From the NCBI GenBank assembly GCA_964629975.1, contig CAZVUN010000024.1, positions 1 to 31,477 on the forward strand: 31,477 nt of DNA. The letters are read 5' to 3'. Position 1 is the stretch's first letter. The number at the start of each line of letters is the position of its first letter. This stretch comes from G020354085 sp964629975. GTDB lineage: Bacteria; Pseudomonadota; Gammaproteobacteria; Acidiferrobacterales; Sulfurifustaceae. A program made the translations under genes and the position numbers. The notes under the pieces are model-generated. The model did no database searches. It saw only the letters and a program-made list of their open reading frames with translations, and was not told the origin of the DNA. Below are positions 7,399 through 14,934 of the stretch, in pieces.

Positions 7399-7532
7399 GG
7401 AAGCTCTGAACAAGTCTGCCGTTCGTCCTGAGCCTGTCGAAGGGCGAGCAAACAGGCCCCTGAAATATCACAGCTCCGGTTTGTTCGTGGTTCGACTGGC
7501 GCACCACGAACGGACTTATTCAGGGGCTTCTT
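7399..7532. mobile_element. MITE-like element with imperfect terminal inverted repeats
   Basis: The left end GGAAGCTCTGAACAAGTC (7399-7416) matches, as reverse complement with two mismatches, the right end GACTTATTCAGGGGCTTC (7513-7530). Inside are two smaller palindromic pieces: TCGTCCTGAGCCTGTCGAAG next to GGGCGA, and GTTCGTGG...CCACGAAC (around 7484-7511). The element is about 134 bp with no coding capacity and starts at once after the cytochrome stop codon. The size and terminal repeats fit a non-autonomous transposable element. No target-site duplication is obvious. Confidence 0.75.
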
Positions 7533-7664
7533 GGATAAGCGCGACGCTTTATGAATCGTGCATGCACGGGAATATTAGGCTCTTGGGCTACACCTGTTGC
7601 CCGTAACTTTGGGTTATCTTGATTCAGCCGGACACACACCAGATTAAGTAAAATGGAGTTCGTC

Positions 7665-8243
7665 ATGAAACGATCCGTACAGTTGGCCTTGCTTGCCCTG
7701 ATATCGGCACCGGTGCTGGTCCTTGCCCAGACACCCACGGCTCCTCCCGTCGCCCCGCCGTCCGGTCAGAAAACGCTCGCCGCAACGATGAATGTCTACG
7801 TTTTCCCGAGCGCGGGTCAGAATGCCGCGCAGCAGTCGAAGGACGAGAGCGAGTGCTACAACTGGGCCGTGCAGAATGTGGGCACTGATCCCTTCGCGCT
7901 GCAGAAGCAGTCGCAACAGCAACAGCAACAAGCCCAGCAGTCCAAGGAACAAGCCGCGCAGGCGGGCAGAGGCGCGGGCGCCAAAGGTGCATTGCGCGGC
8001 GCGGCGGCAGGTGCGGTCATCGGGGAAGTGGCCAGCGACGATGCCGGCAAGGGCGCCGCCTACGGCGCGGCCGCGGGCGCGGTCGCCGGCCGGCGCAAAG
8101 GACAGGCTGCCCAGCAGCAGGCCACCCAGCAGGCCGAAAAGCAGGCACAGCAGGCACAGCAGGCCACGGCCGAGCAGCTGAACAACTTCAAGAAGGCCTT
8201 CAGCGTTTGTCTCGAGTCCAAGAAATACATGGTCAAGTATTAG
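7665..8243 (+). CDS. Exported glycine-zipper protein with Gln-rich linker
   Basis: ATG 7665 is preferred over ATG 7653 because GGAG (7655-7658) lies 6 nt before it and because MKRSVQLALLALISAPVLVLAQ is then a textbook signal peptide. The mature protein has a Pro-rich start, a short domain with NVYVFPSAGQ and DESECYNWAVQ, a Gln-rich linker, then a glycine zipper (GAGAKGALRGAAAGAVIGEV and GAAYGAAAGAVAGRRKGQ, about residues 103-145), a second Gln/Ala-rich coil and a C-terminal tail with one Cys. Glycine zippers of this type (YMGG-like) occur in outer-membrane or envelope proteins and can insert in membranes. The specific role is unknown. It stands alone, flanked by a MITE and an IS remnant. Confidence 0.85.
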   Translation: MKRSVQLALLALISAPVLVLAQTPTAPPVAPPSGQKTLAATMNVYVFPSAGQNAAQQSKDESECYNWAVQNVGTDPFALQKQSQQQQQQAQQSKEQAAQAGRGAGAKGALRGAAAGAVIGEVASDDAGKGAAYGAAAGAVAGRRKGQAAQQQATQQAEKQAQQAQQATAEQLNNFKKAFSVCLESKKYMVKY

Positions 8244-8301
8244 GAAGCTTCTGATCAGACAGGTCGTCACAACAACGAAGGGGAAGCAGTTGTGTCTGCC
8301 G

Positions 8302-8459
8302 TCAGGCCTGAACAGTGGATTTGTCGCACAACGGTGTCATGGGTTTGATCGTCGCGTTCAGAATGGTTAACCGCTGCGCCTGCACGCCACGACCGCCACC
8401 TTGGGCTTCTTGCCGGCGGATTTCAAACGGGCGTGGAACGCCTTGATCACCGGATTGCA
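8302..8459 (-). pseudogene. IS110-family transposase, C-terminal remnant with frameshift
   Basis: Reading minus from 8459, one frame gives NPVIKAFHARLKSAGKKPK and then VAVVAC, the conserved end of IS110 (transposase_20) proteins. It stops at TAA 8369-8367. The next frame picks up at once with LTILNATIKPMTP and ends at TGA 8304-8302, matching the usual LLTILNAM-x-x-x-TPW tail. Comparison with the usual order implies loss of one base near 8375. Only about the last 50 residues survive and the rest of the transposase is gone, so this is a dead relic. It abuts the 3' end of the truncated AraC gene. Confidence 0.85.
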
Positions 8460-8464
8460 TCCGC

Positions 8465-8992
8465 CTACTGCCGCCCGCCGCGTGGCACGGGCTTTTGTCG
8501 CAGCGTCTCCGACGGCAACTCGCTGAAACAGTCCTTGTAGGCGCGCGAGAATTCGCCGAAGTGCCAGAAGCCCCAGTTGAGTGCCTCGGCCGAAACCGTG
8601 GTTGATCCCGGCGTCGCGGCCAGCAGGGCTTCGCGCACCCGGTGCAGTCTGAGCCGCAGCAGATAGGCCATCGGCGTCAATCCCGTGTTTTCCTTGAATG
8701 CGTACTCCAGGGTGCGCTCACTCACCCCGGTGACCCGGCACAGGTCGGTCACATAGAGACTTCCGCCTTTCTGCGCCAGGGCGTGGTCCTCGGCGATCTT
8801 CACAATCCGGCTGCGCGCCTGGCGCGTCCGGTCGCTGCGGCTGGGCTCGAAGTCATCGGCCACGTCCAGGGTCGCCAACAAGGTTTCGAGCAGTTCGACC
8901 TGGGCCGCGCCGCGTTCGGCCGCGCTCTCGTTGAAAAGGGCGGGATCGAGTACGGCGGTGTCCACCAGCCGCTTCCCCCACTCGAAAAGCCG
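8465..8992 (-). pseudogene. AraC-family regulator, N-terminally truncated
   Basis: The DNA-binding half is intact: LYVTDLCRVTGVSERTLEYA and FKENTGLTPMAYLLRLRLHR form the first helix-turn-helix, and ALNWGFWHFGEFSRAYKDCF the second with the AraC signature. Upstream the frame can be followed through LFEWGKRLVDTAVLDPALF, typical of the inter-domain part of roughly 300-residue AraC regulators. It then meets arylsulfatase sequence on the other strand at about 8990-9000. A GTG at 8965 could still initiate a 166-residue remnant. The sensory N-terminal half and the promoter are missing. By position it was probably the divergent regulator of the neighbouring sulfatase. A residual role as a free DNA-binding domain cannot be excluded. 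Confidence 0.8.
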
Positions 8993-8994
8993 GT

Positions 8995-9675
8995 GAACCC
9001 GCCTGGGGCGATCCGGGCTCGTTTGTCGGCTACGGTCCGATGTGGGCGCAGGTGTCGATGACGCCGTTCAGCCAGTACAAGGGCTGGATGGCGGAAGGTG
9101 GCATCCGCAACGCGCTGGTGGTGAGCGGCCCGGTCGTCAAACGACCCAAGGGCAGCATCAACCACGGCGTCATGCACGTGGCCGACCTGATGCCGACACT
9201 GCTCGAGGTCGCCGGCGCCAGCTATCCGAAGACCAATCAGGGGCGCGAACTGCCGCCGCTGATCGGCAAGTCGTGGATGCCCATGCTGTCCGGGAAGGTG
9301 GACTCCATCCGGACCGACAAGGACTATCTCGCGTGGGAAGTCTTCGGCAACCGCGCCGTGCGGCAGGGCGACTGGAAGCTGCGCTGGCAGATCAAGCCGT
9401 ACGGCAAGAGCGACTGGGAACTGTTCAACGTCGCGCAGGATCCGGCCGAGCGCCATGACCTGGCCGCGAAGGACCCGGGCAAAGTGAAAGCCATGGTGGC
9501 GCTGTGGGAGGACTACGTCCGGGCGAACAACGTGATCCTGCCGAGCCGCGGGCCGTTCGAGACCCTGGAAGACCAGCTGCCGATGCGCGTGCCGGTCGAC
9601 ACCGGCTTCCCGCCGCTGATCTACAAGCGCCAGTTCGTGCCGCCCAAGGACATGATGGCGGATCCCAAGCCGTGA
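8995..9675 (+). pseudogene. Arylsulfatase, 5'-truncated remnant
   Basis: The frame is recognisable as sulfatase from EPAWGDPGSFVGYGPMWAQV, which lies well inside the enzyme, to the stop at 9675. Typical segments follow: YKGWMAEGGIRNALVVSGP, HGVMHVADLMPTLLEVAGA, AWEVFGNRAVRQGDWKLRW, WELFNVAQDPAERHDLA. Everything before, including the formylglycine motif and most metal ligands, is absent and is replaced by the truncated AraC gene on the opposite strand. ATG 9040 could start a 211-residue protein, but without the catalytic half it cannot be a sulfatase. The downstream porin-like gene (9718) may have been in its operon. Confidence 0.85.
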
Positions 9676-9717
9676 GCACGGCCGATCCGGGAATTGATCA
9701 AGAAAATGGGAGATACC

Positions 9718-10719
9718 ATGAAGCGTGACAATAGTTTGACTAGCCGGCGTGCCGGGCTGTCGTTGGTTGTTGCAGCGCTGCTCGCCATGGGCGCGCTCAG
9801 TCCGCCGCAGGCACTCGCCCAGGTCCCGGCGCGCTTTTACTGGAAGACGCTGTCGGATGCGGATGCCGTGCCGCTCATCTACGAATCGCTGAGCGGCAAT
9901 ACGAACCCCTTCGACCCGGCGCATACCGTGACGGCGGGAGGCAACTTCGACGCGACCATGGTTCTGACTGGCTATGCGCACACCTTTACGCTGTTCGATC
10001 GCTCGGCCATGGCGGCGATCCTCGTGCCCATGGGGCGGGTTTCCAGCGAGGTCACCGTGGGCGGCAGCACGCTCCTGCAATCGACCAACGGGTTCGGTGA
10101 CCCGACGCTCGAGTTCGACATCAATCTGATCGGCCCGAAGGCGCAGAAGAGTATTCCCGATGTCCTGCGCTACGAGCCGGGATTCTCGCTCGATCTGCTC
10201 GTTGACCTCGCGTTGCCGATCGGCGACTACGACAACAGCCAGGCCCTGAATCTCGGGCAGAACCGCTGGTATGGCCGTCTTGGCGCGCCCGTCATCTGGC
10301 AGTTCGGCTCGTGGGTGCCGGGCCGGCGCACGACCCTCGAATTTCTGCCCGCCGTGTGGATCTTCGGCGACAACGACGATTTTGTCGGGCAGACCTTGAA
10401 GACCGATCCGATGTACCAGTTGGATGCGCATCTGACGCGGGACCTCATGGATCGTGCCTGGGGGTCGATCGATGCGAGCTGGTACAAGGGCGGCAAGGCG
10501 ACCGTCAACGGGGTCGCGGGCAAGGAGCTCGACAACATCGGCGTTGGGCTCACGCTCGGTTACGAGGTGAACAAGAACCTGAACCTCACCGTCGGCTACA
10601 AGTCGACGATTAACGATAATGCGCCGGACGACCTGCGCATGGACGTGTTCATGGTCACGCTGGTGCTCGGCTGGCACCCGCTCGTCGAAGGCATGCACCG
10701 GCTGGAGGGCGAGAAGTAG
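9718..10719 (+). CDS. Outer-membrane transporter-like protein (MetA/phenol-degradation family, PF13557-like)
   Basis: Start at ATG 9718, with GGGAG (9708-9712) just upstream; 333 residues. Signal peptide MKRDNSLTSRRAG, hydrophobic run, cleavage after LAQ or QALA. The mature protein has the pattern of the 'MetA-pathway of phenol degradation' outer-membrane family: ATMVLTGYAHTFTLFDRSA early, then GFGDPTLEFDINLIGPKA, LLVDLALPIGDYDNSQALNL, WQFGSWVPGRRTTLEFLP and a last strand MDVFMVTLVLGWHP. Family knowledge: putative outer-membrane channels found with aromatic, hydrocarbon or sulfate-ester catabolism genes. It follows the sulfatase remnant by 42 bp, consistent with a former sulfatase-porin operon. 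The frame is intact. Confidence 0.8.
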   Translation: MKRDNSLTSRRAGLSLVVAALLAMGALSPPQALAQVPARFYWKTLSDADAVPLIYESLSGNTNPFDPAHTVTAGGNFDATMVLTGYAHTFTLFDRSAMAAILVPMGRVSSEVTVGGSTLLQSTNGFGDPTLEFDINLIGPKAQKSIPDVLRYEPGFSLDLLVDLALPIGDYDNSQALNLGQNRWYGRLGAPVIWQFGSWVPGRRTTLEFLPAVWIFGDNDDFVGQTLKTDPMYQLDAHLTRDLMDRAWGSIDASWYKGGKATVNGVAGKELDNIGVGLTLGYEVNKNLNLTVGYKSTINDNAPDDLRMDVFMVTLVLGWHPLVEGMHRLEGEK

Positions 10720-10734
10720 CGTCCGCAGCGAGGG

Positions 10735-10760
10735 CAGGGCGCCTCGCCCGGTGCGCCCTG
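10735..10760 (+). terminator. Hairpin after the porin-like gene
   Basis: CAGGGCGC and GCGCCCTG form an 8-bp perfect GC-rich stem with a 10-nt loop, starting 15 bp after the stop codon. No T-run follows, so it is a possible but unproven terminator. Confidence 0.4.
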
Positions 10761-11040
10761 ATGCGCGCAGTCTGCCCCAATGCAGCGGCGCTGCCGGTCG
10801 TGCTTCGGTCATCGGCACGGCACTGTTCCGCGGGACGGCGAAGACGACGGTGTCGTCTCGAACCTGGCGGCCGGCGCGTTCCGCCCCGGTTGGGTATCGG
10901 TTCTCGACGAGGTGAGCCAGCACCTGGCGACCGTGGCTGCTGACGTCGCCGCCCGCTTTCCAGGCCCCGGGATTTGCGCCAGAATGCCCCCGGGGGGCGG
11001 GCTGAGCGCGAGATCCGCGCCAACGACGAGGAGGCGAGCA
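10761..11040. other. Intergenic stretch without a recognisable gene
   Basis: About 280 bp between the porin-like gene and the next barrel gene. The frame of the downstream gene is open back to about 10780, but the upstream part shows no family resemblance and the good start with ribosome site is at 11041. Nothing else was recognised; the promoter of the downstream gene presumably lies here. Confidence 0.4.
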
Positions 11041-11883
11041 ATGAAAACCGCACGATTCGGATCGGCCGTGGCAGCATGGGCCGTTGGCCTCTATTGCGTC
11101 CTCGCGATGGGAGTCGCATGGGCCGAGGCACCGGCCAGCGAGACGATCCCGGAGCATCCGCTGCTGCGCGATTCGTTCGTGTTCGCGCTCGGCGGCTATT
11201 ATGCGCGCACGTCCACAGTCGCCGCGCTGACCCCCTCGGGGGGTGGCACCGGGGTGGCGATCGATTTCGAGGAGACCCTCGATCTCGACAAGCGCAACCT
11301 GACGCCGATGGCCGGATTCCTGTGGCGCTTCGGCGATCGCTGGCGCGTCGAGTTCGAGTACTTCGCCATCGAGCGCGATGCGACGCGCACGCTGGCGAGC
11401 GAGGTCGAATGGGGCGACCAGACGTACCCGGTCGGCACGACAGTCAACACGAGTTTCGATTTCTCCGATGCGCGCGTGAGCGTCGGCTACTCCTTTTTCA
11501 AGCGACGCGACAAGGAGCTCGGCATCGGCCTGGGGCTGCACGTCTCGGGCATCAAGGCGAGCCTCGATGGCGCGGGTGTCGGCGCCGAGGCTGCGGACGT
11601 GACCGCGCCGCTGCCGGTGGTGAACCTCTACGGTCTGTTCGCGCTCACCGACGAGTGGGCAGTGCGCATCCGCGCCGACTGGCTGTCGTTGACCTACGGC
11701 GATTACAGCGGCGACGTGCGCGGCATCGGGCTCGACGTGCTGTACCAGCCGTTTCGCCACGTCGGCTTCGGACTGGGTGTAAGCAGCCTGATGATGGACG
11801 TCACGATGGAGGATCCCGACTGGCGGGGTGAGGCGCGCACGTCCTACGCCGGGCCGACGCTGTCCATGACCGTATCGTTCTAG
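11041..11883 (+). CDS. Outer-membrane beta-barrel protein, function unknown
   Basis: ATG 11041 is chosen because AGGAGG lies 7 nt upstream and the protein then begins with a signal peptide (MKTARFGSAVAAWAVGLYCV to AWAEA); 280 residues. The mature part looks like a small barrel with periplasmic turns and aromatic girdles: SFVFALGGYYARTSTVAAL, LTPMAGFLWRFGDRWRVEFE, FDFSDARVSVGYSFFKRRDK, LYGLFALTDEWAVRIRADWL, and a final strand YAGPTLSMTVSF ending in Phe. No active-site motif is visible. It resembles 'outer membrane protein beta-barrel' proteins of unknown role. It is not obviously in an operon with either neighbour. Confidence 0.75.
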   Translation: MKTARFGSAVAAWAVGLYCVLAMGVAWAEAPASETIPEHPLLRDSFVFALGGYYARTSTVAALTPSGGGTGVAIDFEETLDLDKRNLTPMAGFLWRFGDRWRVEFEYFAIERDATRTLASEVEWGDQTYPVGTTVNTSFDFSDARVSVGYSFFKRRDKELGIGLGLHVSGIKASLDGAGVGAEAADVTAPLPVVNLYGLFALTDEWAVRIRADWLSLTYGDYSGDVRGIGLDVLYQPFRHVGFGLGVSSLMMDVTMEDPDWRGEARTSYAGPTLSMTVSF

Positions 11884-12031
11884 CCGCCGCCCGGCGGATG
11901 GCTTGCCGCCGGGGATGCACGCGCGCGGCCCGTACCGACGAACACCAGCAGGCGGGGGTGCGGCAGTTCTGGTTTAATGGCCACGGAAGAGACGCCGACC
12001 CGGTGCCGTCTTGGCTCAACCATCAATAACA

Positions 12032-14845
12032 ATGCGCGAGCGGTGGATGCTGGGCGCAGCGCTGCTCCTCGCCAGTGCCTGTGTCTGTGCCGCGCAGGAC
12101 GCTGGCGAGCGCGATGACCAAGCACGACTGCTGTCCATCGCCATCCGCGGCGGGGCCAGCCTCGGCGCCTACGAATCCGGCCTCAACTGGGGCGGCATCA
12201 CGATTCTGAGCCGGCTGGCGGAGCACGACACGGCCGCGGGCGGGCGCCTGCGCGCCTTCGAGGCGGCGAGCTTTGCGGGCACCTCGGCCGGCAGCATCAA
12301 CGCGATCATGTCGGCGATGGTGTGGTGCGCGCGCCCCGAGGCCGAGGGCGGTTTCCCCAACCGCATCGATGACAACCTGTTCCGTAACCTGTGGGTGTCG
12401 ATCGATGTCAACGAGCTGCTGCCGCCGCGCCCGGACTCGCCGCTGTACCGGCCGGATGACGCCTTGCTGTCGCGCAAGAGCCTGCTCGATGCGGCCGAGG
12501 GCCTGCGTCGGCACTGGCACGCGCCGGCCTTCCGCCCCGGTTGCCGCGCCCCGGTCGGCGCCTCGGTCACGCGTGTCGTGCCGGACGTGCTGCGTGTCGA
12601 AGGCGTCGATGTGCAGAATCAGCGCTTCTACATCCCCTTCGAGCTGCGCGCCCGCGCCGACGCGCGCGCGGGATTTTTCTTTGATCCGGCCGACTACCCG
12701 ACGCTGGTCGATCCGGCGATGATCCTGCTGCCGCACGCGCACGATGCGCCGGACGGCGCCATCGCCGAGGAGCGTGTGGTCGATGCGTTGCTCGCCAGTG
12801 CCGCGGTGCCGATCGGGTTCGGGCGCAAGCGCCTGAGCTACTGTCGCCTGAAGCCCGGACTGATCGTTGGCGATGCGCCGGCGGGGCCGACGCCGCCAAC
12901 GGCTGCGCCAGCGCAGGCCGGTCTGCGCTGTCCGCACGGCTACGCGCTCGCCGAGGCGGAGTTCGCCGATGGTGGCCTGTTCGACAATCTGCCGATCGGG
13001 CTGGCGCGCCTGCTGGCCGAATCCAGCAAGCGCGCCGCGGCCAATCCGCTGCCGGTGCTTTACCTCTATCTCGACCCGGACCGCATCCGCTATGAGACGC
13101 CGGCACCGCAGCGCGGCAGCGCCTGCGAACGTGCCGATCCGCCGCCGGCCTGTCGGCAACTCGAATTCGGCGTGCAGTCCGAGAGCCGGCTGCTGCTGGG
13201 AGCGCTCGGTACGGCGCGGCGCTACGAGCTGTACCGCGAGTTCACCAGCGACCTGTGGACCCTCAGCCTGTCCGATCTGGCCGGCGCGCTTGGGCAGCGG
13301 CTGGAGGCGCGGCGCGATGTCTCCTGCCGCGGGCTGTTTCCGTATTTCGACGTGAACCTGGAATGCCGCGAGGCATTGCAGCGCACGGCGCAACTGCTCG
13401 AGCTCGCCTACAGTCGCCGCGAGGCGGTGACGGCGCGGCCGTACTCGGCCGCCAGGCTGCAAGCCGCCGGCATCGCGCGGGAGTGCCGCGCGCCGCACGG
13501 GGGCGCGCGCCTCGGCGAGCCGGTGTGCACGCTCGATGCGGCGCGCCTGCGCGAGGCCCTGGCGCAGGGCATGGTGACGGTGCTGAAGCAGGCGCGCCTG
13601 ACGGCGGACCCGCTGCGGGATCGCGTGCGGCGCTCGCGCCTCGCGATGCACAACGACCGCAGCCTGCGCGTGTCGAGCCGGGGCGCCCCGGTGACCGGGT
13701 CGCTGCTCGGCTCCTTCGGCGCATTCCTCGACCGGAAGTTCCGCGAGTACGACTACTTCGTTGGCGTCTACGATGCGGTCGTGTCGGTGGCCGATGCGGT
13801 CTGCCGCCTCGCGCTGCCGGCCGGGCACGAGAGTGCGGCGTTCCGGCGCTGCATCGACGACACCAGCCGCGGGCTGTACACGCAGCTCGGTATTGCGTGC
13901 GATCCGCGCGCACGCTACGTATTCGCGCGCCTCGCGCAGGCCGAGTTTGCCTCCGCGGGCGAGCTGCGCTACGCCTACGAGCCGATGCCGGCGGAGGACC
14001 GCGACATGCGCATCATTTATGAAGGGCTGGCCAAGACCCTCGAGGCCGGCTATCTCAGCCCCGAGGCGGCGCAGGGGGCGTTCTTCGTGGAAGATGTCTT
14101 CTTCCGGCACCTCAAGAGCGTGGGCTTTGAGCCGACGCCGACCGCGGACAAGCGCGCGCCGCTGCTCGCGCAGATCATGGACGACCCCGAGGTGTGGTCG
14201 CACGAATTCATGCGCCGCGTGACCGGCCGGCTCGTGCATCTCGAACAGGACGCGCGGCGCGTGTTCAATGCGCGGGAACCGGACCCGGCCAAGCGTGAGA
14301 CCTCCCTCGTCGGCGTCATGGGCGCGACCTCGCACATCCTGCGTTCGGCGACCTACAAGTATCCGGAATTCGCCTTCGCGCCATCGACGGCGCCCGAGGA
14401 GTGGTGGTGGCGCAATCTCATTCCCTACGAGCTGGCGCTCGATACCGTGGAAGGCGATCTGCTGCTCGTCTGGCAACCGACCTGGATGCTCTCGCGGCAC
14501 ACGCTGCTCGGTGTGCGCGCGGGTCTCGGGTTCTCGCGCGGTTTCCTCGATTCCACCGGCCAGCAGGAGCGCGGCAACTACGCGCTGCTCGGGCTCGATG
14601 TGACGCGCCTCACCGGTGCCCAGCTGCTTTCCAGCCTCGGCGCGATGGCCGGCGACTACCACGCCTTCGATACGCCGCCGTCGGGCCGGCGCGACACGCT
14701 GGGCGGCGAGCTGCATGCAGGACTGTTCAAGGACCGCCTGCGCGTGGCGCTGGGTGCGCGCCACCTGGAGGAGGCCACCGATACGTGGTACCTCCTGATC
14801 GGGCTCACCGATCTTCCCGGGCTGACCTACTGGCTGACACGATGA
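12032..14845 (+). CDS. Patatin-like phospholipase with large C-terminal extension (possible outer-membrane barrel)
   Basis: ATG 12032 gives a signal peptide (MRERWMLGAALLLASACVCA); 937 residues. Patatin hallmarks are all present: oxyanion glycine stretch RGGASLGAYESG (39-50), nucleophile GTSAG with Ser85, and the dyad aspartate in FADGGLFDN (Asp313). Family knowledge: Ser-Asp dyad lipases that cleave phospholipids. Residues 380-750 are helical and unfamiliar. The last 150 residues (LLLVWQPTWMLSRHTLLGVR, LGGELHAGLFKDRLRVALGA, DTWYLLIGLTDLPG) have the look of antiparallel outer-membrane strands. The layout recalls PlpD-type (type Vd) patatin autotransporters, but I cannot see a POTRA domain, and this protein is longer. 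The stop overlaps a possible ATG of the next gene (ATGA). Confidence 0.8.
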   Translation: MRERWMLGAALLLASACVCAAQDAGERDDQARLLSIAIRGGASLGAYESGLNWGGITILSRLAEHDTAAGGRLRAFEAASFAGTSAGSINAIMSAMVWCARPEAEGGFPNRIDDNLFRNLWVSIDVNELLPPRPDSPLYRPDDALLSRKSLLDAAEGLRRHWHAPAFRPGCRAPVGASVTRVVPDVLRVEGVDVQNQRFYIPFELRARADARAGFFFDPADYPTLVDPAMILLPHAHDAPDGAIAEERVVDALLASAAVPIGFGRKRLSYCRLKPGLIVGDAPAGPTPPTAAPAQAGLRCPHGYALAEAEFADGGLFDNLPIGLARLLAESSKRAAANPLPVLYLYLDPDRIRYETPAPQRGSACERADPPPACRQLEFGVQSESRLLLGALGTARRYELYREFTSDLWTLSLSDLAGALGQRLEARRDVSCRGLFPYFDVNLECREALQRTAQLLELAYSRREAVTARPYSAARLQAAGIARECRAPHGGARLGEPVCTLDAARLREALAQGMVTVLKQARLTADPLRDRVRRSRLAMHNDRSLRVSSRGAPVTGSLLGSFGAFLDRKFREYDYFVGVYDAVVSVADAVCRLALPAGHESAAFRRCIDDTSRGLYTQLGIACDPRARYVFARLAQAEFASAGELRYAYEPMPAEDRDMRIIYEGLAKTLEAGYLSPEAAQGAFFVEDVFFRHLKSVGFEPTPTADKRAPLLAQIMDDPEVWSHEFMRRVTGRLVHLEQDARRVFNAREPDPAKRETSLVGVMGATSHILRSATYKYPEFAFAPSTAPEEWWWRNLIPYELALDTVEGDLLLVWQPTWMLSRHTLLGVRAGLGFSRGFLDSTGQQERGNYALLGLDVTRLTGAQLLSSLGAMAGDYHAFDTPPSGRRDTLGGELHAGLFKDRLRVALGARHLEEATDTWYLLIGLTDLPGLTYWLTR

Positions 14846-14934
14846 GGGGCGTGTCGGCATCAAGTCTGGCGCCGTTCACCGGGGCGACCTTGTGTCGGAC
14901 GGAGAAAGCGGATCGTCGGTCAATCGGCCCGTCG

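Noticed and set aside
9040..9675. Functional small arylsulfatase starting at ATG 9040
   Set aside because: The catalytic formylglycine region and most metal ligands are missing and the sequence remains sulfatase-like upstream of this ATG, so it is a truncated gene.
9695..9700. TGATCA-type palindromes (also near 1463 and 4003) as FNR boxes
   Set aside because: They lack the TTGAC-N4-GTCAA spacing and are short enough to occur by chance.
10780..11040. N-terminal extension of the barrel protein that starts at 11041
   Set aside because: The extra 87 codons have no family resemblance and would bury the signal peptide; AGGAGG before ATG 11041 decides the start.
8800..11760. Very long open frame on the minus strand (about 986 codons)
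   Set aside because: It is antisense to the sulfatase remnant and two barrel genes. Its composition is Arg/His/Ala-rich with no domains, the usual mirror image of high-GC genes.
12023..14863. Long minus-strand open frame opposite the patatin gene
   Set aside because: Low-complexity Arg/Gln/His-rich translation without motifs, while the plus strand shows catalytic residues and a signal peptide.
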